Position numbers and translations under genes: made by a program
Source: Adlercreutzia mucosicola DSM 19490
Lineage (GTDB): Bacteria; Actinomycetota; Coriobacteriia; Coriobacteriales; Eggerthellaceae
Direction of reading: 5' to 3'
DNA length: 64,000 nt
NCBI RefSeq assembly: GCF_000422625.1
Contig: NZ_AUGK01000007.1
Location: 62,001-126,000, forward strand
The notes under the pieces: model-generated
The model's input: the letters and a program-made list of their open reading frames with translations, nothing else
Databases searched by the model: none
Told to the model about the DNA's origin: nothing
Shown here: one piece after another, positions 16,760 through 25,315 of the stretch
Position numbering within the stretch: the stretch's first letter is position 1
Layout of the letters: each line of letters opens with the position of its first letter

Positions 16760-19096
16760 ATGGATTCGGTTATTCCGCTGCCCGACGGCGGCAAGATCGT
16801 CAAGACCAACTGCTTCGAGTGCCACGCGAAATGCGGTGTGCTATGCGAAGTGGACAAGGACGGCGAGCTCGTCAGCGTCAAGGGCAATCCGGAGGATCCG
16901 CGCAGCGAGGGCCGCATGTGCGGCAAGGGGCTTTCAGCCACGCGGATTCTCTACGACCCCGATCGTCTGCGCTGGCCGTTGCGGCGTGTGGGCGAGCGCG
17001 GCGAGGGGAAGTGGGAGCGCATCACCTGGGATGAGGCGCTCGATTGGCTTCAGGAGCGGGTGGAGGCGCTGACTGAGGAGTACGGCGCCGAGACCATCGC
17101 CTACGGTCAAGGTACGGGCCGCGGCACCAACCAGTGGACGGGCCGGGCCGGTAACGCGGGCGGTCGGGTGCACCACAGCCTGTCGCCGGGCAACATCTGC
17201 CTGGTGCCCATGATGGTACAGGCGTTCTTGCAGTACGGCATGTTCCCCACCTTCGACGGGTGCGATTTCGACAATGCCGACTGCATCGTGTTCTGGGGCG
17301 CCAATTCGGTGTGGACCGAGCCCACCTACACCTCGGGCCAGGTGGGCCGCAGTCGCGATCGCGGGGCCAAGCTCATCGTGATCGATCCCTTCTTCGAGCA
17401 TCCGTTGGCGGCTAAGGCCGATCACTTCGTGGGACTGCGTCCCGGATCGGATCCTTATCTGGCCATGGCGTGGCTGAACGTCATCATGAACGAGGATCTG
17501 TACGACCACGAGTTCACCCAGAAGTTCACCAACGCCCCCATGCTGCTCATCGAGGGGGCGAACGTTCCGCTGAACGGGGCTTTGGTGGAAGAGGGCGGCA
17601 ACCCTCAAAGCATGCTCGTGTTCGATAAAGCCTCCGGCCAGTTCGTGGACATCCACACGCCCGGTATCGACGAGGATATGAACTACCACGGTCTGGTGCA
17701 GCTTGCCGACGGTAGCCAGGCGCCGGTTACCACGGTGTGGAGCGCCCTGAAGCAGCGCGTCGACGAGTGGACGCCCGAGCATGCCAGCGAGATGTGCTGG
17801 GTGCCGGCTGAGGTTATCCGGCAGTCGGCCCGTACCTACGCGACGGCGCCGGCGGCCACCATCAACGTGTTTCAGGGCATTGAGGAGCAGACCAACTGCA
17901 AGGATACGCTGCAGCTGGTGAACATCCTTATCGCCATCTGCGGAAACCTGGAGAAGAAGGGCGGCAACCTGTCGATGCCCTTCTGGAACCAGATGGGGCC
18001 GCTGACCGGTGCCGAGCCCGAGACGCAGAAAGAACTGCGCATCGTAAACGACAAGGCCTCGGGCAGCGTCTATGGCATCTCGAACCCCACGGCGGTGTTC
18101 GAGGCCATGCGCACCGGAAAGCCCTATCCCGTGCGCGGCTACATCATGGTGCAGGGCAATCCGCTCTCATGGTCGGAGAACACGGCGCTTGTGAAGGAAT
18201 CGCTGCTCTGCCTCGATTTGCTGGTGTGCATGGACTACTACATGTCGCCCACCTGCGAGCTGGCCGACCTGGTGCTGCCCTCCACTCACTGGACCGAGCG
18301 GGACTATCTGGCCGACGAGGTGTGCAGCGAATGGGTGTTCGGCCAGCAGAAGGCCGTGGAGCCGCTGTACGAGCGCAAGAGCGACGTGTGGTTCTGGCGT
18401 GAGTTCGGCCATCGCCTGAATCCGGAATGGTGGCCGTGGGAAACCGACGAGGAGTTGTTCGACTGGCAGCTTGAGCAGACTCATGCAGGCGTGACCTGGG
18501 AAGAGCTGAAGGGTAAGTGGATTCACCACGTGCCGCAGATGCCCTCGCGCGACTACCGCGAGCACGGGTTCCCCACGCCGTCGGGCCGCGCCGAGCTGTA
18601 CGCGGTGGTGGAGCTGATCATGGGCGCCGATCCGCTGCCGGCGGCCAACGAGCCGAAGGAAAGCGTGTTCTCCACTCCCGAGATCGCCGCCGAGTACCCG
18701 CTGACGGGCATTACGGGGCGCCGCTATCCCATCTACTACCACTCGGCCTATCGCGGCATTCCGCATTTGCGCGAGATCGTGCCCGAGCCCCAGGTGATCT
18801 TCCACCGCTCCATTGCCGAAAAGCTGGGCATCGACTACGGCGAATGGGTGTGGATCGAGTCTCCGACGGGACGCATCACCATGAAGGCGCGCCCGACCGA
18901 CGGCTTGGACCCCCGCGTCTGCGTCATTCCCCACGGTTGGTGGCAGGGCTGTGCGAAGCTGGGGTTGCCAGGGTATCCCGACGGTATGAGCAACGCGAAC
19001 ACGCTCACGAGCGATCGGGTGTACAACGACGAGTTCCTCACTCCCGGTCTGCGCAGCACGCTGTGCCGCATCGTGAAGAAGAAAGGCGGTGAGTAG
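16760..19096 (+). CDS. Cytoplasmic molybdopterin oxidoreductase, catalytic subunit
   Basis: A 778-residue DMSO-reductase-family protein. The ATG at 16760 follows AAAGGAGGACGG; the hydrophobic-looking upstream frame has no such site. Residues 18, 21, 25 and 54 supply the Cys set of a [4Fe-4S] centre (CFECHAKC and RMCGKG). A Cys147 in SPGNICLVPM is a candidate molybdenum ligand. There is no twin-arginine signal, unlike the other molybdoenzyme here, so it should stay in the cytoplasm. Family members without export signals include acetylene hydratase-like and catechol dehydroxylase-like enzymes. FeS and membrane anchor genes follow, then an MFS carrier that could import the substrate. The reaction is unknown. 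Confidence 0.88.
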   Translation: MDSVIPLPDGGKIVKTNCFECHAKCGVLCEVDKDGELVSVKGNPEDPRSEGRMCGKGLSATRILYDPDRLRWPLRRVGERGEGKWERITWDEALDWLQERVEALTEEYGAETIAYGQGTGRGTNQWTGRAGNAGGRVHHSLSPGNICLVPMMVQAFLQYGMFPTFDGCDFDNADCIVFWGANSVWTEPTYTSGQVGRSRDRGAKLIVIDPFFEHPLAAKADHFVGLRPGSDPYLAMAWLNVIMNEDLYDHEFTQKFTNAPMLLIEGANVPLNGALVEEGGNPQSMLVFDKASGQFVDIHTPGIDEDMNYHGLVQLADGSQAPVTTVWSALKQRVDEWTPEHASEMCWVPAEVIRQSARTYATAPAATINVFQGIEEQTNCKDTLQLVNILIAICGNLEKKGGNLSMPFWNQMGPLTGAEPETQKELRIVNDKASGSVYGISNPTAVFEAMRTGKPYPVRGYIMVQGNPLSWSENTALVKESLLCLDLLVCMDYYMSPTCELADLVLPSTHWTERDYLADEVCSEWVFGQQKAVEPLYERKSDVWFWREFGHRLNPEWWPWETDEELFDWQLEQTHAGVTWEELKGKWIHHVPQMPSRDYREHGFPTPSGRAELYAVVELIMGADPLPAANEPKESVFSTPEIAAEYPLTGITGRRYPIYYHSAYRGIPHLREIVPEPQVIFHRSIAEKLGIDYGEWVWIESPTGRITMKARPTDGLDPRVCVIPHGWWQGCAKLGLPGYPDGMSNANTLTSDRVYNDEFLTPGLRSTLCRIVKKKGGE

Positions 19097-19097
19097 C

Positions 19098-19709
19098 ATG
19101 GAATCGACGTCGCAGAAGCACTACGGCATGGTGATCGACCTGGACAAATGCACGGGATGCCAGGCGTGCGCCGTGGCGTGCAAGATGGAGAACGACGTGG
19201 ATCTGGGCGTGTTCTGGGAGCGCGTGTACCGCATGGGCCCCATCGGCCAGTTCCCCGACCAGCTGGAGATGTTCTACTTCCCGAACCAGTGCATGCATTG
19301 CGAGAACCCCAGCTGCATCACCGTGTGCCCCACCAAGGCCACCTACCAGACCGATGACGGCATCGTGCTGGTAGATGCGAACCTGTGCTTTGGCTGCCAG
19401 TACTGCATTTGGGCGTGCCCCTATGAGGCGCGCACGCTCAATCCCAACACCAAGACCGTGGAGAAATGCATCTTGTGCGTGCATCGTTTGGAGCAGGGCG
19501 AGCAGCCCATGTGCGCCTACACCTGCACGACGGGCTGCCGTGTGGCCGGCGACATGAACGACCCCGACAGCGAGATCTCCCGCATCCTGGCCGCCAACGC
19601 CGACCGTGTGTTCCGCGTGCATCCCGAGTTCGGCAACCAGCCCTCGGTGGTGTACCTCCTGCCTCGGAAAGGAGCTGAGACCCTATGCAAATCCATTGGC
19701 CGCTCGTAG
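19098..19709 (+). CDS. DmsB/NrfC-like 4Fe-4S subunit
   Basis: A 203-residue FeS protein with four Cys clusters: CTGCQACAVAC, CMHCENPSCITVCP, CFGCQYCIWACP, and CILCVHR with CAYTCTTGC. Predicted to pass electrons between the catalytic subunit and the anchor. The ATG at 19098 lies one base after the upstream stop; a GTG at 19089 in frame overlaps that stop and is a possible alternative start. The 3' end overlaps the anchor gene by 25 bp, implying translational coupling. Confidence 0.87.
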   Translation: MESTSQKHYGMVIDLDKCTGCQACAVACKMENDVDLGVFWERVYRMGPIGQFPDQLEMFYFPNQCMHCENPSCITVCPTKATYQTDDGIVLVDANLCFGCQYCIWACPYEARTLNPNTKTVEKCILCVHRLEQGEQPMCAYTCTTGCRVAGDMNDPDSEISRILAANADRVFRVHPEFGNQPSVVYLLPRKGAETLCKSIGRS

Positions 19710-20521
19710 TATCCACCGCGTGCCAGCGTGTGGGGCTGGGCCTGTTCATCTGCGCTTTTGTGATGGGCTCGCCGGTGCCGTTGGCGGTGGTGGCGTGGGT
19801 TACCTTAGGCCTGCTCGCCGTGGGTGGCATTGCGTCCATCTTTCACTTGCAGCGCCCGCAGCGCTTCTTCAACGCGTTTTCGAACTTCAAGTCGCACCTG
19901 ACCCAGGAAGCCTTCATCACGCCGTTTCTCGGGCTGGCACTGCTGGCCTGCGGCCTGAACGGGGTGCTGTACGATCTCGGCGACGCTACCTTTGTCGTAG
20001 GGCTTGTGGCCGCGGTGCTGGCCGCCGCGTTTCTCGTATGCACCGGCCTGGCCTATCAGATGGGTTCCCGCCCGGCATGGAACACCCCCTTCGTGTTGGT
20101 GCTGTTCCTGCTGACGGCGCTTGAGGCGGGCACCATCGGTGTCGTGGTGCTGTGGCTGGTCGCCGGGGGGCTTGTGCCGGTGGCCTGCGTGGCGGTGGCG
20201 CTGGCGGCTACCGTGGTGTGCGCGCTGTGCCAGGCGGCCTATGTGCGCCGCATGCGCTCAGTGGGCTACGGGGTGAACGTGAACGCCACTGAGCCGCCTT
20301 ACCGCTCCGTGTTCATCATGTGGGTGGTTATGGGTGTGGCGCTGCCGCTGGTGGCGCTCGGGCTCATGTTCGCTATGCCCGCCGCCGCGCTGGTGCTGGC
20401 GGCGCTGGCCTGGCTGTCCTGCGCTGGGGGCATCGCCGCCTGGACGGTGCTGTTCTTCAAGGGTGCCCATAAGGTGAAGCTGTTCCCCATGTATCCGGTC
20501 GATCTCAATTTAGACATGTAG
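19685..20521 (+). CDS. DmsC-like membrane anchor subunit
   Basis: A 278-residue protein with about eight hydrophobic helices of the DmsC type, including the early segment SIFHLQRPQRFFNAFSNFKS that typifies the family. It probably connects the quinone pool to the FeS subunit. The start overlaps the FeS gene (AAAGGAGCTGAGACCCT precedes the ATG). The presence of this anchor with a catalytic subunit lacking an export signal suggests that the complex faces the cytoplasm. Confidence 0.8.
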   Translation: MQIHWPLVVSTACQRVGLGLFICAFVMGSPVPLAVVAWVTLGLLAVGGIASIFHLQRPQRFFNAFSNFKSHLTQEAFITPFLGLALLACGLNGVLYDLGDATFVVGLVAAVLAAAFLVCTGLAYQMGSRPAWNTPFVLVLFLLTALEAGTIGVVVLWLVAGGLVPVACVAVALAATVVCALCQAAYVRRMRSVGYGVNVNATEPPYRSVFIMWVVMGVALPLVALGLMFAMPAAALVLAALAWLSCAGGIAAWTVLFFKGAHKVKLFPMYPVDLNLDM

Positions 20522-20581
20522 TTTCGGTTCCTGTTTGCTGCGCGCTGCGGATGCGGTCCGCAGCGCCAGGGAGGAGTTCTC

Positions 20582-21880
20582 GTGACTGAGAAGAAATTTT
20601 ACGGCTGGAAAGTCGTGGTCGTTACGGCGGCCCTGTATGCGCTGCTCGGCAATTTCGGTCTGGCGGCGGCGCAGATAACCATTCCCGTCATGGCCTTGGA
20701 TCCGGCTGTGGGCATGGACCGCACTATGATCGGCATTGGGTTTTCGGTGTTCATCCTTATGCAGGGGCTGCCCGGTCCTCTGATCGGCAAGTTCGTGGAG
20801 AAGTACGGCGCCAAAAACGCGTTCATTGTCAGCTCTGTGCTTATCGTGCTGACAGGCATCCTGATGGGATTGTTCGCCGGGACATCGACGGCGGCCTATA
20901 TCGTGCTGTTCGGCGTCCTGCTCAGCTTCTCGAGTACGCTGGGCGGCCAGGTGGCAACACAAACCACTATTGGCAACTGGTTTGTGGTGAAACGCGGTCT
21001 TGCGATGGCCGTGACCATGGGATTGGGCGGCGTGGTGGCGTTCTCGTTCCCGCTGATCGCCAATGCGGCCATTGGGACTCAGGGCAACTGGCCCATGGGC
21101 TTCTACCTCATTTCTGTAATGGGCGTTATCTCGCTGGTGATCGCATTCCTGTTTATGCGGAACAAGCCTGCTGATGTGAATCAGAGCCCCGACGGACTGC
21201 CGGTATCCGAGCGGCAGGACGCCGCGGTCGCGCAGGTCGCATCTTCGGAGGGGGCATCGGAGCCCAAGAAGGGAGGCGTGTTCAAGAACCCATCGTCCAT
21301 GACGCAGGCTGAGGCGTTTCGCTCGGCGGCCTTCTGGCTGATTCTGTTGGCGTCGTTGTCCATCTTCGTTGCGCTGAATATGGCGGTATCCTCGGCGGTG
21401 CTGCACTTCAACGGGTTGGGCATCGATCCGACGATCGTAGCTGGTGCCGTGGCCGTGCAGGGCATCGCCGCAGTGGCGGTGAATCTGATCATCGCCCCTC
21501 TTGCCGATCGTATCGAACCGGCACGTATTCTGGGAGCTTGCGCGCTGCTTACGGCGGCAGGCGCGCTGTGCGCCGTTTTGGCACAACCTGGGGATGTGGC
21601 TATGCTGTATGTGTACTACATCCTTTTGGGCCTTGGCTTCGGCGGCAATACCAGCGTCATGCCGACGGCGTTCGCCAATTACTTCGGCATCATGAATTTT
21701 CCGAAGATCATCGGCACGGTGCTCTTGTTGCTGTCGGTGCTGTCGGGCTTGGTGCCCACCATCGCGGGTGTGGTGTTCGACGTCACGGGGGCCTACACGC
21801 CTATGTTCGCGGCGGTGGCCGTTATCTGCTTTGTGGGCATGGTCGCTGGTTTTCTGGTGCGCTTTCCCAAACGCGGTTAG
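20582..21880 (+). CDS. MFS transporter, oxalate/formate antiporter-like
   Basis: A 432-residue membrane protein with about twelve helices and a central cytoplasmic loop (residues 200-245, containing SEGASEPKKGGVFKNPSSM). The opening KKFYGWKVVVVTAALYALLG is typical of the OFA group. The GTG start follows GGGAGGAGTTCTC, 60 bp after the anchor gene, so it is probably the last gene of the molybdoenzyme operon. It may exchange the enzyme's substrate and product. Confidence 0.82.
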   Translation: MTEKKFYGWKVVVVTAALYALLGNFGLAAAQITIPVMALDPAVGMDRTMIGIGFSVFILMQGLPGPLIGKFVEKYGAKNAFIVSSVLIVLTGILMGLFAGTSTAAYIVLFGVLLSFSSTLGGQVATQTTIGNWFVVKRGLAMAVTMGLGGVVAFSFPLIANAAIGTQGNWPMGFYLISVMGVISLVIAFLFMRNKPADVNQSPDGLPVSERQDAAVAQVASSEGASEPKKGGVFKNPSSMTQAEAFRSAAFWLILLASLSIFVALNMAVSSAVLHFNGLGIDPTIVAGAVAVQGIAAVAVNLIIAPLADRIEPARILGACALLTAAGALCAVLAQPGDVAMLYVYYILLGLGFGGNTSVMPTAFANYFGIMNFPKIIGTVLLLLSVLSGLVPTIAGVVFDVTGAYTPMFAAVAVICFVGMVAGFLVRFPKRG

Positions 21881-21896
21881 ATCAGGCTGTGGAAGT

Positions 21897-21927
21897 TACT
21901 GCCGCGCGCCGCAAGTGCGCGGCAGTA
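21897..21927 (+). terminator. Hairpin after the MFS gene
   Basis: TACTGCCGCGC (21897-21907) pairs with GCGCGGCAGTA (21917-21927), 17 bp after the MFS stop. No T-run follows, so it may act as a processing or partial termination site for the operon. Confidence 0.45.
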
Positions 21928-22005
21928 CGCCTAAGAGCAGATGGTAGAACGTGGAAAATGTGACAGAACGTGCATTTTTCGCTTGAAGGGCACATCTCTA
22001 TTTTC

Positions 22006-22230
22006 AAAAAGCAGATATTCCACGTTGCAAAGATGGAATATCTGCTTTTTTGTGCACTGTCTTTGCTCTGCCAGAAAGCATCTAAGTCGGTGAAATTATT
22101 GACCTGGGGTTATGTCGGAATTTTTCGCTTCCCGTGGCTATCGGGAAAATAAGGAAGGTGGAAAATCTGCTTTTTCGATTTCCGAAAAGGCACCAATGAG
22201 AGAAAATGTTTAATAAAGCAGATATTCCAT
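22006..22230. repeat. AT-rich segment with three copies of a palindromic unit
   Basis: AAAAAGCAGATATTCCA (22006-22022) and TGGAATATCTGCTTTTT (22034-22050) form a perfect 17-bp hairpin that could act as a bidirectional terminator. A third copy, AAAGCAGATATTCCAT, lies at 22215-22230, and a partial inverted GGAAAATCTGCTTTTT at about 22159-22174. The region is clearly richer in A and T than flanking DNA. No credible gene was found in the whole 21881-22454 interval, which otherwise holds only the hairpin above and the ZIP promoter. Confidence 0.6.
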
Positions 22231-22454
22231 ATTTCGATAGCGGAACGCATAAGATCGACTGGGTGGGTTGCCCCTTGACCCAGAGTGGTGCGTCGCGGTG
22301 CTTGGCGCAGGGACGCCCTGATGTGCAGCGCGACATATCACAAGGGGGCAGGATTCTGTTCCCTACGATGGGGAAACGCGGCGAGACTGCAGTATGGTGA
22401 GGGTTTTGGGAAGCGCTATGCTGTCGGGGACTGATTTGGCGGCGGGAAAGGAAG

Positions 22455-23252
22455 ATGATGGGAGAGCCGGTTGCAGTGGGCGCGTGCATAGCGCTCGTGG
22501 TGCCGTTTCTGGGGAATACCCTGGGGGCGGCGCTCGTGTTCCTCATGCGCCGCGGCATGTCCGAGCGCTTTACCAAGGCACTTTTGGGATTTGCCGCTGG
22601 CGTGATGGTCGCCGCCAGCGTGTGGAGCCTGATCGCGCCGGCGTTGGAGGCGGCCGAGGGTGGTCCGGTGCCGTCGTGGCTGCCGGCGGCCGTGGGTTTC
22701 CTGGCGGGCATGTTCCTGCTGCTGGCCATCGATCATTTCACGCCCCATCTGCACGTGGGTGCCGACGAGCCGGAAGGCCCGGCTTCCACGCTGAAGAAGC
22801 CCACGATGATGCTGGCGGCCCTGGCCATCCACAATCTGCCCGAGGGCATGGCCGTGGGCGTGGTGCTGGCGGGCTTTCTAGCGGGAGATCCCACCATCAC
22901 GCTGGCTTCGGTGGCGTCGCTGTCCATCGGCATCGCCATTCAGAACGTGCCCGAAGGGGCCATCGTGTCGCTGCCGCTGACGAGCAACGGCATGTCGCGG
23001 CCCAAGGCGTTTCTGGCTGGCACCCTGTGCGGGGCCGTGGAGCCGGTGGGCGCGGCGCTCATGGTGGCCATCACGGGGCTGGTGACCCCGCTTCTTCCCT
23101 ACGTGCTGGCTTTCGCTGCGGGCGCCATGATGTACGTGGTCACCGAGGAGTTGATTCCCCAGACCCAGCAGGGTCGCCACACCAATATCGGCACCATCGG
23201 CGTGGCCTTCGGCTTCGTCCTGATGATGGTGCTGGACGTGGCTCTGGGGTAG
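22455..23252 (+). CDS. ZIP-family divalent metal transporter
   Basis: A 265-residue membrane protein with eight helices. The family signature helices are present: AIHNLPEGMAVGVVLAG with metal-binding His, Asn and Glu, and then SIGIAIQNVPEGAIVSLPL. The pattern fits the ZupT/GufA group that imports zinc, iron or manganese. A loop HFTPHLHVG between helices 3 and 4 may bind metal. The start ATG 22455 follows AAAGGAAG; 22458 is an equally possible start. Confidence 0.88.
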   Translation: MMGEPVAVGACIALVVPFLGNTLGAALVFLMRRGMSERFTKALLGFAAGVMVAASVWSLIAPALEAAEGGPVPSWLPAAVGFLAGMFLLLAIDHFTPHLHVGADEPEGPASTLKKPTMMLAALAIHNLPEGMAVGVVLAGFLAGDPTITLASVASLSIGIAIQNVPEGAIVSLPLTSNGMSRPKAFLAGTLCGAVEPVGAALMVAITGLVTPLLPYVLAFAAGAMMYVVTEELIPQTQQGRHTNIGTIGVAFGFVLMMVLDVALG

Positions 23253-23334
23253 GGGCTGCGAGGCGCAGCGGAGAGCCGGGCTATTCAGTCGCCGGCGCGA
23301 GCTCGCGGCCGAATGCGTGCGGCTGACAACAAAG

Positions 23335-23370
23335 AAGGCCCGCCAGCGGGGAGGGGCGCTGGCGGGCCTT
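23335..23370. terminator. Bidirectional terminator between convergent genes
   Basis: AAGGCCCGCCAGCG (23335-23348) pairs perfectly with CGCTGGCGGGCCTT (23357-23370). A stem of 14 bp with AA/TT edges between the convergent ZIP and flavoprotein genes fits a shared terminator. Confidence 0.7.
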
Positions 23371-23449
23371 GGGAGGGAGAAGCGGTTCGTGCGTGCAGCT
23401 CGCGCATTCCGCATGGTCGGCTTGGCTCGCAAACCGGGCGCGGGGAAGG

Positions 23450-25102
23450 TTAGCCGTTCACGATATTCTCAGCGGCGACGTACCCCCAGGTCATGGCTGA
23501 TCCGTGGCTGTTGCCATTGATGAACACCGGGTAGTCCAGGGCATAGCGGCCGCCCGAGGCGTTGCCAATGGCGTACAGGCCCTCGATGGGCTCGTCGCCC
23601 TCGCCGAGCACCTGCAGCTTCTCGTTGATCTCCAGACCGCCGGGCATGGCGAGCAGCGACGGGCCGAACTTCAGCGCGTAGAACGGCGGCTCTTTAATGG
23701 CGCTCAGCAGCTCGGCGCGCTTGTGGAACTGGGTGTCCTCGCCGGCTGCGTGCAGGGCGTTGTAGTTCTCCACCTCGGCGAGGAAGACGGCCTCGTCTAC
23801 GCCCATGGCCGCGGCGAGCTCTTCTAACGTGTCGGCCGTTACGGCGTTCCCGGCCTCCAGCGCCCCTTCGATCACCTTCGTGGCCGATTCCGGGGTCCAT
23901 TCGGGCGTGGTGCGCGACATGTCGTCCCAGAACTGGCCACCGGCCAGCGGGATGGAGCGGGCCACGTCGTCGGCCCAGTTCTTGTCGAACACGCTCCAGG
24001 CGAACTCGCCGCCGGGCTGCTCCATGATGCGGATGGACTTCGCCTGGATCCAGGTGTCCTCGTTCATGAAGCGGCGGCCTTCCTGATTCACGTACATGAA
24101 GCCGAAGCTGAGTCCGCAATAGCGGATGAGGTGGATCATGGTGGGAACGGGATATTCCTGCATGCGGCCACCGACCCACATGCCCATCTTCTGGCCGTCG
24201 CCAGTGTTGGCGCCTTCGGGGGTGTAGGCGTTCACGACCGGCTTCAGGCCCAGCTTGTCGCCGTAGGCCTCGATCATCTCCGGATCGCCGGAAATGTCGC
24301 CGGTGGCCAGGACGACGGCCTTGGTGCCCACGTACTTCACGTAGCCGTCGGCGCCCTTGGCGATGACGGCGGTCACACGGTCGCCTTCCTTCACCAGCTG
24401 TTCTGCTGGGGTGTCGAACACGAAGGAGGCGCCCTGGGACTCGGCCTGCTTCCACATGAAGTAGACCGGGGCGCTGATCTTGTTCTCGTTGTCGGGGAAG
24501 TCGCCGCGGATGACGTGAGTGCCGATGTGCTCGTAGTACTGCGGGCCCGCGTAATGGGTGTAGATGGGGATGATGTTCAGCGCGTCGCCGGACAGATCGT
24601 CCAGCCAGTCCATGACTTCGCTGGAGCGATCCATGAACAGCCATGCCAGCTCCTCTTTGGTGCGGTTGCCCGAGAAGCGCATCCAGTCGGCCACGATCTC
24701 GTCCTTGGGGTCGTTGGTCATGCCGGCTTCGGTCATGGCGCGGCTCTGGTAGGCGGCGTAGTGCCCGCCGCGGCTACTGGGGAAGGGCATCTTCTCGACC
24801 ACGGTCACGCTGGCCCCCAGCTCGGTGGCACGGCAAGCGGCCGTCACACCGGCAAGACCGGCGCCCACAATGACGATGTCGGACTCGACGGTGGCCACGA
24901 TGTCGCCGTCGGCGATGGGCGCCGGTGCCGTCTCCCACGACCAGCCGGTGGTCGCTGCCTCGCCGGTTTGGGCGAGGTCGCCGCCGTTGCTCGCAGCTTG
25001 CGGGGCGGCCGGGGCGCAGCCGGCCAGCGCGCCGAAGGCGGCCAAGGCACCCGTGGTGGCGGCACCGGTCAGAAATCCCCGTCGGGTGAGATTGGTTTCC
25101 AT
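23450..25102 (-). CDS. Tat-exported FAD-dependent reductase, fumarate-reductase type
   Basis: A 550-residue flavoprotein. The start is ATG 25102 after AAAGGAGGAATC. It has a twin-arginine signal LTRRGFLTG (Arg7-Arg8) and Cys29 in a lipobox-like LAGC, so it is probably a periplasm-facing lipoprotein. The FAD-binding Rossmann motif is DIVIVGAGLAGVTAACRA, and the C-terminal FAD segment includes GLYAIGNASGGRYALDYP. Such proteins reduce activated double bonds (fumarate, urocanate, cinnamate-like acids). It lacks the heme domain of flavocytochrome c and must use a separate donor. A divergent LuxR gene probably controls it. Confidence 0.87.
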   Translation of the reverse strand: METNLTRRGFLTGAATTGALAAFGALAGCAPAAPQAASNGGDLAQTGEAATTGWSWETAPAPIADGDIVATVESDIVIVGAGLAGVTAACRATELGASVTVVEKMPFPSSRGGHYAAYQSRAMTEAGMTNDPKDEIVADWMRFSGNRTKEELAWLFMDRSSEVMDWLDDLSGDALNIIPIYTHYAGPQYYEHIGTHVIRGDFPDNENKISAPVYFMWKQAESQGASFVFDTPAEQLVKEGDRVTAVIAKGADGYVKYVGTKAVVLATGDISGDPEMIEAYGDKLGLKPVVNAYTPEGANTGDGQKMGMWVGGRMQEYPVPTMIHLIRYCGLSFGFMYVNQEGRRFMNEDTWIQAKSIRIMEQPGGEFAWSVFDKNWADDVARSIPLAGGQFWDDMSRTTPEWTPESATKVIEGALEAGNAVTADTLEELAAAMGVDEAVFLAEVENYNALHAAGEDTQFHKRAELLSAIKEPPFYALKFGPSLLAMPGGLEINEKLQVLGEGDEPIEGLYAIGNASGGRYALDYPVFINGNSHGSAMTWGYVAAENIVNG

Positions 25103-25315
25103 GATTCCTCCTTTGAATGCTCCCTCGTCGGCAGTCGTCTTGCTCCGCCGAACTCGGGGCCATCTTAGGGGCGGCACCGGTGCGGCGGCGACGGGCGAAA
25201 GGGGCTATTTCCGCGCGGAGACCCTAAAATAGTACGAATGGTGCCATAGGTCTCACCTCGCTTTTTGCGCCGGTTTGCTATGCTGGGGAAGAGAGTTTCG
25301 GGAGGGAACAACGCT

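Noticed and set aside
22206-22400. A 64-codon plus-strand frame in the AT-rich interval before the ZIP gene
   Set aside because: No ribosome binding site, no family resemblance, and it starts inside a repeat copy (AAAGCAGATATTCC).
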